Below, piece after piece: positions 19,863 to 29,028 of a stretch of DNA of 64,000 nt. The notes under the pieces are model-generated. The model had not been told where the DNA came from. It made no database searches and saw only the letters and a list, made by a program, of their open reading frames with translations. Each line of letters opens with the position of its first letter. Position 1 is the first letter of the stretch. The stretch lies in the NCBI RefSeq assembly GCF_003696365.1, contig NZ_RFFM01000002.1, positions 992,001 to 1,056,000 of the forward strand, in the 5' to 3' direction. This DNA is from Stutzerimonas zhaodongensis. Its GTDB lineage: Bacteria > Pseudomonadota > Gammaproteobacteria > Pseudomonadales > Pseudomonadaceae. The position numbers were made by a program, and so were the translations under genes.

Positions 19863-20376
19863 TCCGTCTAAGCCTACTGAGCCAACCAGCACCTTAGGGA
19901 CTGCACAACTGGCGCAGCGCCTGGTCGCCCTTACCGAGTCAGGCCTGCCACTGGTAGACGACCCATGGGCGTGGCTGGCCGAACGCCTGGAAATCAGCGT
20001 CGACGCTACTCTCCAATTACTGCAGACACTGCAGGCCGAAGGCGCGATCCGACGCATTGCCGCAGTGCCGAATCATTACCGCTTGGGCTATCGCCACAAC
20101 GGCATGACGGTCTGGGATGTGGATGATGGGCAAATCGAACGCCTCGGTCCGCTGATCGGCTCTCAGCCCTTTGTCAGCCACTGCTATCGCCGCCCACGTC
20201 GTGAAGGCTGGCACTACAACCTGTTCGCGATGGTGCATGGCCGCAGCGCCGAAGAAATCGAGACATACCGCGCCGAAATCCGCCAACTGCTCGGCGACGC
20301 CTGTCGTGCAGAAGAAATGCTGGTCAGCAGCCGGATACTGAAAAAGACCGGCCTGCGAGTGGGGAGCCGGCGGTAA
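19837..20376 (+). CDS. nirH: NirH, siroheme decarboxylase subunit
   Basis: This 179-residue protein is closest to NirL, with H-C-Y-R-R-P-R-R ... W-H-Y-N-L-F-A-M-V-H-G. It is the fourth member of the NirDLGH set. AAGGAGG at 19821-19827 precedes the ATG, within nirG. It ends the first plus-strand nir block; nirJ resumes 1.3 kb later after three minus-strand genes. Confidence 0.93.
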   Translation: MSACTSRSDPSKPTEPTSTLGTAQLAQRLVALTESGLPLVDDPWAWLAERLEISVDATLQLLQTLQAEGAIRRIAAVPNHYRLGYRHNGMTVWDVDDGQIERLGPLIGSQPFVSHCYRRPRREGWHYNLFAMVHGRSAEEIETYRAEIRQLLGDACRAEEMLVSSRILKKTGLRVGSRR

Positions 20377-20385
20377 AGATGGTGT

Positions 20386-20616
20386 TCAAAACCGCCATTC
20401 AGGTTTGAACAGCCCCACCAGAAAGAAGATCGTGGTGAAGGCCCATATCACCACGGCGTAGAGCCGTATCTGTTCGGCGTTCCAGGACCAGGCGAACCAG
20501 TCGAGAAACAGCATACTTTTCCACCCCTCGAGCCACTGGGCGCCGCCCCAGCTGATGACCCATTTCCAGAACAGGCTGCTGAGCAGGTACATGCCCACGA
20601 ACTCGCCGATGCTCAT
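20386..20616 (-). CDS. Small membrane protein, end of the RDD cluster
   Basis: This 76-residue protein is rich in Trp (seven) with two predicted spans (about 5-25 and 50-70) and a C-terminal K-P-E-W-R-F. Its start overlaps the RDD gene's end by four bases (ATGA), so it is probably made with it. I do not recognise the family. Its stop lies nine bases from the nirH stop, in convergent orientation. Confidence 0.75.
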   Translation of the reverse strand: MSIGEFVGMYLLSSLFWKWVISWGGAQWLEGWKSMLFLDWFAWSWNAEQIRLYAVVIWAFTTIFFLVGLFKPEWRF

Positions 20617-21071
20617 GGCCGGTCGGAGCGCTTGCCGGTCTGCACGACCAGCGTGCCCGCCAGCTTGTCGTGCCAGCCTTGCTTACGCTTGTCGAAGGCG
20701 ATCCAGATGAATCCGAGGCCCAATGGCAGGCCCGCGATCAGGTATGCGAAATAGCGCCCGATGAGTTGAACGTTGGAAGCGGCACCGCCCGTTTGTGCAT
20801 CGACGATCTTGGCGGCAAACACCATCTTGCCGGGCGTGGCCTGTTGGTAGATCCAGAACGCGACCACCACCACGACCGGGAATAGCCAGGAAATCAGCAG
20901 ATCCGCCGGCCCGGCGATAAGGCTGGCGTTGTCACCGTCGAAATAATCCCAGCCGTAGACGGCAAGCAAGGCGGGACAAGTGACCAGAGCGGTCAGAAGC
21001 GTATCGATGATGGCTGCGCCGAAGCGCGCCCAGAAGCCAACGTAAGCAGTGCCGTGTTCAGTCATGGTCAT
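20613..21071 (-). CDS. RDD-family membrane protein
   Basis: This 152-residue protein has the RDD pattern: a first span with R-F-G-A-A-I-I-D-T, a second hydrophobic block, and a C-terminal F-D-K-R-K-Q-G-W-H-D-K-L-A-G-T. RDD proteins are membrane proteins of mostly unknown role; some are proposed exchangers. The signature A-T-P-G-K-M-V-F is present. The start could be 21071 or the second Met at 21065. It lies between an 82-residue and a 76-residue membrane protein, all opposite to the flanking nir genes. Confidence 0.82.
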   Translation of the reverse strand: MTMTEHGTAYVGFWARFGAAIIDTLLTALVTCPALLAVYGWDYFDGDNASLIAGPADLLISWLFPVVVVVAFWIYQQATPGKMVFAAKIVDAQTGGAASNVQLIGRYFAYLIAGLPLGLGFIWIAFDKRKQGWHDKLAGTLVVQTGKRSDRP

Positions 21072-21116
21072 TTCATCCTTGAACTCGATATGAAAGCAGC
21101 TGGCAGGCTTGACGCT

Positions 21117-21365
21117 TCAGCGGTTCGCCGCACGCACCATACCGACCACGATCAAGAAGCAGGCGAATAAAAGCAGGTGGTTGAGGCGCGAATTGGGCAA
21201 TCGGTAAACCTTGCCCCGGCTCTTGAGATAGACGTCGCCGGTCAAGGCGATGATCAGCGCTGCCGGCATGAAGCACAGAAGTGAAACGAAGATGAACCAG
21301 CGCCGTCGGTAGAAGGGTATCTGGGAATAATCGAGATCCACTTTTACGGCTTCGGAACCTTCCAT
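21117..21365 (-). CDS. Small two-span membrane protein, start of the RDD cluster
   Basis: This 82-residue protein has a charged N-terminus with D-Y-S-Q-I-P-F-Y-R-R-R-W, then two hydrophobic spans (about 24-43 and 60-78). AAGGA stands seven bases before the ATG. Together with the two following genes it forms a three-gene minus-strand unit. The family is not recognised beyond being a membrane protein. Confidence 0.75.
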   Translation of the reverse strand: MEGSEAVKVDLDYSQIPFYRRRWFIFVSLLCFMPAALIIALTGDVYLKSRGKVYRLPNSRLNHLLLFACFLIVVGMVRAANR

Positions 21366-21605
21366 GCTCAAGTCCTTTTGAACGTCTGGGTACTGTGATG
21401 GTAGGGCTTTCTATCCCTGGGACGTCTTTATACAGACTGTTCGCGACACTATCGAGACAGATCTACCGCCGTCCATCATCGAAGCCGGTCGGTCCCGCCA
21501 AGTGTGACGAGCGTCAGACCCGATACGCGGCCTGCAACCCACCTGCGCCCATGCGCCGGCAATGACCGCAAACACGGAATGACCTTGGCCATACCACGGT
21601 TTTTA

Positions 21606-21619
21606 TTGTTTCCAGTCAA
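21606..21619 (+). promoter_or_regulatory. Degenerate FNR/DNR box upstream of nirJEN
   Basis: TTGTTTCCAGTCAA matches 8 of 10 consensus bases. GATGCT at 21642-21647 lies where a class II -10 would be. nirJ starts 60 bases further on. The rest of the 341-base gap upstream shows no gene. Confidence 0.5.
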
Positions 21620-21706
21620 GGATCGACCCGGCCTGCTCGGAGATGCTGCGCTCAACTAATCACGCTACCCAGCGTAAGACGAGCTACCTCCCGGGGAGAA
21701 ACGCTC

Positions 21707-22888
21707 ATGTTGAGAATCAGCCATTACCTGCGTGCGCTTGCCCAACCGGCCATGCCGGTGCTGGGTGCACGCAGCACCGGCACCAGCCGGCCACCGGTGG
21801 TGATCTGGAATCTGCTGCGCCGCTGCAACCTGACCTGCAAGCACTGCTATGCGACCTCCGCTGACAGTGTCTTTCGCGACGAACTGGACACCGGCGAAGC
21901 ACTCAAGGTTATCGATGACCTGCACGCCGCCGGGGTTCGCGTTCTGATTCTGTCAGGCGGCGAGCCGCTGCTGCGTGATGACATCTTCTTGCTCTCCGAG
22001 TACGCGCGGGAAAAAGGCTTTTTCGTCGCACTGTCCACCAACGGGACGCTGATCAACGACGGCAATATCGAACAGATCGCGGCAGCCAGATACGATTACG
22101 TCGGGATCAGCATCGACGGCCTGGAAGCGGTTCACGACGACTGGCGGCAGCTCAAGGGCAGCTTTGCCGCCTCCATGCACGCCATCGACCTGTGTCGCCA
22201 ACATGACATTCGTGTCGGCCTGCGCACCACCCTGACCCAGAACAACTACCCGCAGCTTCCCGCTCTGCTGACGCTGATGCGCGAGCACGACGTACAGAAG
22301 TTCTACCTCTCGCATCTCAATTACAGCGGCCGCGGCAAGCGCAGCCGCAAGGCCGACGCCCATCACCAGATGACACGTGATGCCATGCATCAGCTGTTCG
22401 AGCAGGCCTGGGACGACGTGCAGAACGGCCGTGAAACCGACTTTGTCAGCGGCAACAACGATGCCGATGCAGTCCTGCTGTTGCAGTGGGTCGAAGCCCG
22501 GATGCCCGAGCACCGTGACCGTCTGGAACGGATGCTCCGCGCCTGGGGTGGCAATGCGTCCGGTGGCGGCATTGCCAATATCGACAACATCGGCGACGTA
22601 CACCCGGACACCTACTGGTGGCAGCACACCGTCGGCAATGTGCGCCGACAGTCCTTTCGCGAGCTGTGGCTCGACCAGCCCGAGCCGTTGCTCGCCCAAC
22701 TGCGCCAGCACCCCCGTGCAGTCACCGGACGGTGCGCCGAGTGCCGCTGGCTATCGATCTGCAACGGCAATACCCGCACTCGTGCCTGGGCCGAAGGCAA
22801 TCTCTGGGGCGAAGACCCCGGTTGCTATCTCAGCGATGAGGAAATCGGCCTGCCCCAACCACAGCGCATACCCAGCATCGCCATTTGA
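21707..22888 (+). CDS. nirJ: NirJ, radical SAM protein of heme d1 synthesis
   Basis: This 393-residue radical SAM enzyme has the 4Fe-4S motif C40-x3-C44-x2-C47. Its C-terminal region has a second cysteine cluster ([10 protein letters not shown] and a later Cys), as in SPASM-like proteins. NirJ removes the propionate side chains of didecarboxysiroheme to form the keto groups of heme d1. It starts the nirJ-nirE-nirN block, which is separated from nirH by the reversed RDD cluster. Confidence 0.95.
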   Translation: MLRISHYLRALAQPAMPVLGARSTGTSRPPVVIWNLLRRCNLTCKHCYATSADSVFRDELDTGEALKVIDDLHAAGVRVLILSGGEPLLRDDIFLLSEYAREKGFFVALSTNGTLINDGNIEQIAAARYDYVGISIDGLEAVHDDWRQLKGSFAASMHAIDLCRQHDIRVGLRTTLTQNNYPQLPALLTLMREHDVQKFYLSHLNYSGRGKRSRKADAHHQMTRDAMHQLFEQAWDDVQNGRETDFVSGNNDADAVLLLQWVEARMPEHRDRLERMLRAWGGNASGGGIANIDNIGDVHPDTYWWQHTVGNVRRQSFRELWLDQPEPLLAQLRQHPRAVTGRCAECRWLSICNGNTRTRAWAEGNLWGEDPGCYLSDEEIGLPQPQRIPSIAI

Positions 22889-22953
22889 TATCGAGAGCGG
22901 CCACGAGGCCGCCCCAGACATACCGACAGCCCGCTGAGAATTCAGGAGTCCGC

Positions 22954-23790
22954 ATGGATCAGCCAATCACCCTCCCCGCTTCGCTCGGCGCGACACTGGC
23001 CGTTGGCGAAGTTGCCCTGGTCGGCGCCGGCCCGGGCGACCCCGGGCTGCTCACCCTGCGGGCCTGGAGCCTGCTGCAGCAAGCCGACGCGGTAGTCTAT
23101 GACCGCCTTGTCAGTGACAGCCTGATGGAACTGGTGCCGGCCAGCTGCGCACGCCACTACGTCGGCAAAACGAGTGGCTATCACAGCCTGCCACAGCCAC
23201 AGATCAACCAGTTGCTGGCCGACCTGACCATGCAGAATCTGCGCGTGGTGCGCCTCAAGGGCGGCGATCCGTTCATCTTCGGCCGTGGCGCTGAGGAATT
23301 GGAGTTCCTGTTGCAGCGGGGCATCGACTGCCAGGTCGTTCCGGGGATCACCGCTGCGGCTGGCTGTAGCGCCTACGCCGGCATTCCGCTGACTCACCGT
23401 GATCTGGCCCATTCCTGCCAATTCATCACCGGCCACCTTCAAGCTGATGGCGACCTGCATCTGCCCTGGGATGCCTTGGCCAAGGGCGGCCAGACGCTGG
23501 TGTTCTACATGGGCCTGGCCAGCCTCGGTGAGATCTCGCGCAACCTGATCGCCGCCGGCCTGCCCGTGGATACACCGGCCGCGCTGATCGGCAACGGCAC
23601 TCGGCCGAACCAGCAGGTGGTGCGTTGCACGCTGCGGCAACTGCCAGGCATGGCCGACGAGCAGAATCTGACCCCACCGACCCTGACCGTCATTGGCCGA
23701 GTGGTCAGCCTGTTCGCAGAACGCCAGGTCGAGCATCCGGCGTGCCTGCATGGCGACTCGATTCCCGTTGCGGAGGCCCTATGCAACTGA
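22954..23790 (+). CDS. nirE: NirE, uroporphyrinogen-III C-methyltransferase
   Basis: This 278-residue SAM-dependent methyltransferase has the family motif V-G-A-G-P-G-D-P near 23-30 and the V[13 protein letters not shown] motif near 107-120. It makes precorrin-2, the entry step to siroheme and heme d1. The start at 22954 is preceded by AGGAG; upstream in-frame codons have no ribosome site. It follows nirJ by 65 bases and overlaps nirN by 10. Confidence 0.95.
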   Translation: MDQPITLPASLGATLAVGEVALVGAGPGDPGLLTLRAWSLLQQADAVVYDRLVSDSLMELVPASCARHYVGKTSGYHSLPQPQINQLLADLTMQNLRVVRLKGGDPFIFGRGAEELEFLLQRGIDCQVVPGITAAAGCSAYAGIPLTHRDLAHSCQFITGHLQADGDLHLPWDALAKGGQTLVFYMGLASLGEISRNLIAAGLPVDTPAALIGNGTRPNQQVVRCTLRQLPGMADEQNLTPPTLTVIGRVVSLFAERQVEHPACLHGDSIPVAEALCN

Positions 23791-25304
23791 TGCCCGCCCT
23801 GCTGTTGGCCGCCGCGCTGCCTGCAGCCACTTATGTCGCCCTCGACCTGGCCATTCCACACGCGGCAGCGGCCACCCCATCCACCAGCAGCCAAGCGCTG
23901 TACGAACAACACTGCCAGGCCTGCCACGGTGTCAATCGGCTTGGCGGGGCCGGCCCTGCATTGCTGCCCGAAAGCCTCAGCCGCATCAAGCCCGCCGAGG
24001 CTCACGCCGTCATCCGCGACGGACGCCCGGCCAGCCAGATGGCAGCGTACTCAGGCGTACTGGACGAATCGCAGATCGCCGGGCTGGTCGACTACCTGTA
24101 CCAGCCCTCGGCCGTACCGCCGACCTGGAGCGACGCGGACATCCGCTCCAGCCATCGCATCATCGAAGATGTGAGCGCACTGCCGAGCACGCCGCAGCAC
24201 GGCGCCGATCCGCTCAACCTGTTCGTCGTGGTCGAGGCCGGCAACCACCATGTCCGGGTACTGGACGGTGACAACTTCGCAGAACTGGCCAATTTCCAAT
24301 CGCACTTCGCGCTGCACGGCGGGCCGAAGTTCTCGCCCGATGGCCGCTTCGTCTACTTCGCCTCACGCGACGGCTGGATCAGTGTCTACGACCTGCACAA
24401 CCTGCGCATGGTCGCCGAGGTTCGTGCCGGCCTGAACACCCGCAACCTTGCGGTCAGTAACGACGGCCGTTGGGTACTGGTGGGCAACTACCTGCCCGGC
24501 AACCTTGTCCTGCTGGACGCCCGCGACCTGTCCTTGGTCAAGCACATCCCGGCAGTTGGCGCAGACGGCACACCGTCTCGGGTCAGCGCCGTCTACACCG
24601 CACCGCCGCGCGACAGCTTCGTGGTCGCGCTCAAGGATGTGAAAGAAGCCTGGGAGCTCTCCTACGCCGGTGAGCCGGACTTCCAGCCCCGCCGAATCGA
24701 AGCAGCGGACTTCCTCGACGATTTCTCCTTTACCCCTGACTATCGGCACCTTCTGGCCACGTCACGCGCAGCCCATGGGGGCCAGGTTATCGACCTCGAT
24801 ACCGGAAAGGCGGTCACGGACATTCCACTGCCGGGCATGCCGCATCTGGGCTCAGGCATCTATTGGAAGCGCGACGGTCAATGGGTCTTTGCCACACCGA
24901 ACGTGAGCAAGGGGCTGATTTCGGTGCTGGACCTGCAGAGCTGGAAGCTGATCAAGGAGATCCCAACCGAGGGCCCGGGCTTCTTCATGCGCAGCCAGCA
25001 GAACTCTCCGTATGCCTGGACCGATGTGTTCTTCGGCCCGAACAACGACGCCGTGCACCTGATCGACAAGCAGACCCTGGAAGTGGCCCACACGCTACGC
25101 CCGATGCCCGGCAAGAACGCCGCCCACGTCGAGTTCACCAATGATGGTCGTTATGCCCTGCTCAGCGTCTGGGATACCGACGGTGCCTTGATCGTGTACG
25201 ACGCCAATACCCTCGAAGAGGTCAAGCGCATCCCCATGAACAAGCCATCCGGCAAATACAACGTCGGCAACAAGATCGAATTTGCCGAGGGCACATCACA
25301 CTGA
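23781..25304 (+). CDS. nirN: NirN, cytochrome c / d1-propeller dihydro-heme d1 dehydrogenase
   Basis: This 507-residue periplasmic protein is related to NirS: a signal peptide (about 1-31), a cytochrome c domain with C45-Q-A-C-H49, and an eight-bladed d1-type propeller. In P. aeruginosa NirN oxidises dihydro-heme d1 to heme d1 and hands it to NirS. GGAGG stands upstream of the ATG, which overlaps the end of nirE. A strong hairpin follows 5 bases after the stop. Confidence 0.94.
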   Translation: MQLMPALLLAAALPAATYVALDLAIPHAAAATPSTSSQALYEQHCQACHGVNRLGGAGPALLPESLSRIKPAEAHAVIRDGRPASQMAAYSGVLDESQIAGLVDYLYQPSAVPPTWSDADIRSSHRIIEDVSALPSTPQHGADPLNLFVVVEAGNHHVRVLDGDNFAELANFQSHFALHGGPKFSPDGRFVYFASRDGWISVYDLHNLRMVAEVRAGLNTRNLAVSNDGRWVLVGNYLPGNLVLLDARDLSLVKHIPAVGADGTPSRVSAVYTAPPRDSFVVALKDVKEAWELSYAGEPDFQPRRIEAADFLDDFSFTPDYRHLLATSRAAHGGQVIDLDTGKAVTDIPLPGMPHLGSGIYWKRDGQWVFATPNVSKGLISVLDLQSWKLIKEIPTEGPGFFMRSQQNSPYAWTDVFFGPNNDAVHLIDKQTLEVAHTLRPMPGKNAAHVEFTNDGRYALLSVWDTDGALIVYDANTLEEVKRIPMNKPSGKYNVGNKIEFAEGTSH

Positions 25305-25309
25305 ACGAG

Positions 25310-25343
25310 CAGCCGCGCCAGGACCAGGCGCCTGGCGTGGCTG
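25310..25343 (+). terminator. Strong hairpin after nirN
   Basis: A 13-bp stem with one G-T pair (arms 25310-25322 and 25331-25343, eight-base loop) starts just after the nirN stop. No immediate T-run follows, so it may stabilise the mRNA or act as a weak terminator. Confidence 0.55.
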
Positions 25344-25485
25344 CCGCGTCGATGTGTTTTCAGACCGGCCGACGCTTCACTGTGATCGGCGCGACTGCCT
25401 TTCATGTCCCTGGCATTCAGCCTGCGTGCCCCATTTTTGTGCGGCTTCGCTACAATCCCTGCCCCTTCCTTGATGAGGCCTGCAC

Positions 25486-26346
25486 ATGGACATCGATCTC
25501 GCCCGTACTTTTCTCGAGATCATCCGCAGCGGAAGCTTCATCGCCACCTCCGAGCGACTGCACGTAACCCAGACCGCCGTGACTGCAAGGGTTCGCAGCC
25601 TCGAAGCACAGCTCGGCTGCCGGCTTTTCATACGCAGCCGATCAGGGGCGCGGTTGACGAATGATGGCGAACGCTTCGTCGCCTACGCCAATCAGCTGGT
25701 GCAGACCTGGGAAGCGGCACGCCGCGACCTGCCGCTGCCGCGGGGCTACGATAAGCTGCTGTCGCTGGGCGCTGAAGTCAGCCTGTGCAATCCGCTGATG
25801 CTTGCCTGGGTCAAACGGTTGCGGCACGCGCTGCCCGATCACGCGCTGCGCAGCGAGGTCGCGACTGACAGCGAGCTGCAGCACAAGCTGGACCTGGGCA
25901 CGCTCGACGCAGCATTGGTGCACCAACCCGAATATCGCGCAGGGCTGCAGGTTGAACAGCTGCTGGAGGAAAAGCTGATTCAGGTGGTGCATAGCCACAT
26001 CCCCGAACCTTATCTGTACATCGACTGGGGCCCGGCGTTTCGCAGCCAGCACGACCGCGCCCTGCCCGAGCATATCCGCTCCGCGCTCTCGTTCAGCCTC
26101 GGTCCGTTAGCCTTGCAATACCTCATGCGACACGGCGGTCGGGGTTATTTCCGCACACGGGTGGTTCAGCGCTACCTCGACCAGGGGGTGCTCAAGCGGG
26201 TCGAGCACGCCCCGGAATTCAGCTACCCGGTCTATCTGGTCTATCCACGCGCCGCCGAATCGCCAGCGCTGACCCAAGCCATCTCGTTGCTGAGAGAAGT
26301 GGCCGAAGAGGAATACGACTGGTCGCGCTGGAATTACGAGATTTGA
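25486..26346 (+). CDS. LysR-family transcriptional regulator
   Basis: This 286-residue protein has an N-terminal LysR winged HTH (about 2-60, F-L-E-I-I-R-S-G-S-F and V-T-Q-T-A-V-T-A-R-V-R-S-L-E) and a substrate-binding domain. Length is slightly shorter than the usual 300. A -10-like TACAAT lies at 25451-25456. It is convergent with the HPP-CBS gene and not divergent from an obvious target, so its regulon cannot be told from context. It is probably unrelated to heme d1 synthesis. Confidence 0.88.
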   Translation: MDIDLARTFLEIIRSGSFIATSERLHVTQTAVTARVRSLEAQLGCRLFIRSRSGARLTNDGERFVAYANQLVQTWEAARRDLPLPRGYDKLLSLGAEVSLCNPLMLAWVKRLRHALPDHALRSEVATDSELQHKLDLGTLDAALVHQPEYRAGLQVEQLLEEKLIQVVHSHIPEPYLYIDWGPAFRSQHDRALPEHIRSALSFSLGPLALQYLMRHGGRGYFRTRVVQRYLDQGVLKRVEHAPEFSYPVYLVYPRAAESPALTQAISLLREVAEEEYDWSRWNYEI

Positions 26347-26383
26347 GCGGGACACTAGAGTAGGTTTTCAAGGACCAGAACGC

Positions 26384-27523
26384 TCATTCGCCGAGGCGCT
26401 TCATCCAGTTCTGATACAGCCCGGCAACCAGATCGCTCTGCGTGATCATCCCCACCAGGCGCTGCTCGGCATCCACCACCGGCAGGCAGGACATGCCCCG
26501 GTCGGCCAGCAGATGAACGAGATCGGTGAGATGGGCGCCTTCCTGCACAGAAACCACCGGCGCGCTCATGAGCCGCTCGACCCGGGCCTCGCGGTTGAAC
26601 GTCAGCCGCCGAACGTTGAGCCGGGAGGGGCTGGGCTCGAAGTGCTGCAAGAGATCGGTCAACGTGATGATGCCGACCAGCTCGCGGCTGTCCGGCTCGA
26701 CCACGGCCAACGAGTGCAGCCGATGCTGACGGATGGTCTGCCAGGCTTTGCGAATCCGGGCACCGGGTCCGATCCAGTGCAGCTCGCGGCACATGATGTC
26801 GCCCGCCGTTACCCTTCCCATGCTGCGACGTATGGCGTGTGTCTCGGTGCGTTTGATCAGCTCGACAAGGTCGTCACGGGTGATATCGACGATTTCGCCA
26901 AAGTCTTCCAACGCGCGATCCACATCGTTACCGGTAAAGCTCATTCGGGCCTCGCCCAGAGGAACGCTAGGGCGCTCTGCATCGCTGCTGGATGTACGTG
27001 GCTTGGGATAGGGATGATGGGTCAGGTTGTTGTAGACCAGGGCCGCAGCTATCAATAACAGTGAGTTGAAACCCACCGGAACAAGCAGACCATAGCCCAG
27101 CTCGCTGATTCCTGGCCCACCGATCGCCGCCACCATCGCCAGAGCACAGCTGGGTGGGTGCATGCAGCGCAGCAAGAACAGGCAGCCAATGGCCAGGCAC
27201 ACGGCAAGCACCGCTGCTGCCACCGTCGGCAACGCACTCAAACCGAGGGCAACCCCAATGGTGGTAGCAATAATGTTGCCGCCAAGTACAGACCAGGGTT
27301 GTGCGAAAGGGCTGGACGAAGCACTGAACAGAATCACCGCCGACGCTCCGGCTGGCGCGACGATATGCAGCGTGACCGGGCCGCCAAACAGCCACAGGCC
27401 GATCGAAACCATCGGCAGCACTACCAGGCCCACGCCGATCACCGCGCGCCCCCACTCCTTCGGCCCCACGCTCAGGGGCGCTGGAAAGAAGGAACGCAGC
27501 CAGTCTTTGAGGCGCTCTTGCAT
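26384..27523 (-). CDS. HPP-family membrane protein with C-terminal CBS pair (copy 1)
   Basis: This 379-residue protein has an N-terminal HPP domain (about 20-175) with four or five spans and the namesake C-M-H-P-P motif, a linker, and two CBS domains (about 235-370). HPP proteins of cyanobacteria and plastids are nitrite transporters; CBS pairs usually bind adenine nucleotides. A role in nitrite or nitrate movement here is inference. The closely related gene at 27626-28765 is exactly the same length and lies 102 bases upstream on the same strand, indicating tandem duplication. Both begin M-Q-E-R-L. Confidence 0.85.
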   Translation of the reverse strand: MQERLKDWLRSFFPAPLSVGPKEWGRAVIGVGLVVLPMVSIGLWLFGGPVTLHIVAPAGASAVILFSASSSPFAQPWSVLGGNIIATTIGVALGLSALPTVAAAVLAVCLAIGCLFLLRCMHPPSCALAMVAAIGGPGISELGYGLLVPVGFNSLLLIAAALVYNNLTHHPYPKPRTSSSDAERPSVPLGEARMSFTGNDVDRALEDFGEIVDITRDDLVELIKRTETHAIRRSMGRVTAGDIMCRELHWIGPGARIRKAWQTIRQHRLHSLAVVEPDSRELVGIITLTDLLQHFEPSPSRLNVRRLTFNREARVERLMSAPVVSVQEGAHLTDLVHLLADRGMSCLPVVDAEQRLVGMITQSDLVAGLYQNWMKRLGE

Positions 27524-27625
27524 GGGGGCTCGGCTTGGGGAGGGCTATTGCTTTGAGGCACTGGCCCAAGCCACTGGTTCCGACGAAGCCTGTTGGCCGG
27601 CTACGCGGTTGAACGCCTGGATGCG

Positions 27626-28765
27626 TCAGTCCGGCAAGTGTTTCAACCAATTCTGGTAAAGGGCTGCGATCAGGTCGGTCTGGGTGATCATGCCCACCAG
27701 CCGCTGCTCGCCATCGACCACCGGCAGGCAATGCAAGCCGCGGTCAGACAGCAGAAATACGAGATCGACCATATGCGTGTCCTGGTTCACCGTGACCACC
27801 GGAGACGTCATGATCGAGCGCAAGCGAGCGCCAGCGGGGCGTCTCAGCTGACCGAGGCGGATGCGTGCAGGGGCGGCGCGCAGGTGCTTGAGCAGGTCGA
27901 CCAGGGTAACGATACCCAGCAGCTCACGGCTGTCACCCCTGACTACCGGCAATGAATGCAGCCGGTGTTCGCGCAAACTTTTCCAGGCCGTTTGCGTTGA
28001 GCATTCCGGCGTCGCCCAGTAGAGATCACGGGACATGATGTCGGCAGCTGTCACCTCTCCCATGGTGCGGCGCAGGGCGTGCTTCTCGGTCTGCTTGATC
28101 AGCTGGGCAAGATCATCGCGGGTGACGTCCACGTATTCGCCGAAGTCGGCGAGCGCCTTGGCAACGTCATCCTCGCTGAAACTCATGCGCTCACTGGGCA
28201 GCGAATCGAAGGTGTGGTGGCTGTTGCCCCGAGTGCCACGCGGCTTAGGGTAGGCGTGTCCGGTGAGGTTGTTGTAGACCAAGGCCACGGCGACCAGCAG
28301 TGCCGAATTGAACGCAACGGGATAAAGCAGCGCGTAACCGGTCGCATGAATCTCTGGACTGCCGACCACCGCCACCAACGCCAGCGCGGCGCCAGGCGGG
28401 TGCAAGCAACGCGCGCCCAGCAGGCAGATGATCACCAGCGCCCCCGCCAATCCAGCCGCCGCGACCACCGGCAGGCTGCTGGCACCGAGTGACACGCCGA
28501 TCAGGGTTGCCAGCAGATTGCCGACAAGCACTGACCAGGGCTGAGCGAACGGGCTTGAAGGCGCGGCGAAAACCAAAACAGCTGACGCCGCCGCGGGTGC
28601 GGCGAGAGGCAAAGTGAGGGACGTACCGAACACCCAGGCGCAGGCTGGCAACACCACCAGCATCGACAGCGCAACGCCCACAGCGACGCGCAGCCACTCG
28701 GCGGGCCGCGCCGACAACGGCGCAGGCACGAAGGATCGGCACCAATCTAGAAGGCGTTCCTGCAT
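27626..28765 (-). CDS. HPP-family membrane protein with C-terminal CBS pair (copy 2)
   Basis: This is a 379-residue paralogue of the downstream gene: HPP membrane domain with C-L-H-P-P-G-A-A-L, then a CBS pair ending V-D-G-E-Q-R-L-V-G-M-I-T-Q-T-D-L. The start at 28765 was chosen by AGGA just upstream and by alignment with the partner's M-Q-E-R-L start; the 20 upstream codons lack a ribosome site. It lies downstream of nnrS and the short-chain dehydrogenase on the same strand, so it may be expressed in anaerobic nitrogen-oxide metabolism. Transport substrate is unknown. Confidence 0.85.
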   Translation of the reverse strand: MQERLLDWCRSFVPAPLSARPAEWLRVAVGVALSMLVVLPACAWVFGTSLTLPLAAPAAASAVLVFAAPSSPFAQPWSVLVGNLLATLIGVSLGASSLPVVAAAGLAGALVIICLLGARCLHPPGAALALVAVVGSPEIHATGYALLYPVAFNSALLVAVALVYNNLTGHAYPKPRGTRGNSHHTFDSLPSERMSFSEDDVAKALADFGEYVDVTRDDLAQLIKQTEKHALRRTMGEVTAADIMSRDLYWATPECSTQTAWKSLREHRLHSLPVVRGDSRELLGIVTLVDLLKHLRAAPARIRLGQLRRPAGARLRSIMTSPVVTVNQDTHMVDLVFLLSDRGLHCLPVVDGEQRLVGMITQTDLIAALYQNWLKHLPD

Positions 28766-28832
28766 GAGTCCTGCTTGATCATCAGTAGGTTCGATGCATC
28801 GCGATCTGAAAGCTCGTCGCGACACAGGAGAT

Positions 28833-28863
28833 CAGCTGGCGCGCCATAATGTCGCGCCAGCTG
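28833..28863. repeat. 11-bp perfect inverted repeat between the SDR and HPP genes
   Basis: CAGCTGGCGCG at 28833-28843 and CGCGCCAGCTG at 28853-28863 flank a 9-base AT-containing loop. There is no T-run on either side. It could be an operator or a termination/processing hairpin in the 263-base gap, which is otherwise empty. Confidence 0.5.
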
Positions 28864-29028
28864 ACAAGAGCGCACATTATCGGTGCGTGATCGAAAGCGG
28901 ACTAATGATTCGTCTTGCAGCGTTGCAGCAAACATCCTGCTGCAAACGATTTCACTCAGCAGTTTTGGTGCATCTAGAACACTAACGAGACTGCAGCTTC
29001 AACGGCCGTGGATCCAGACCCTTTGATG

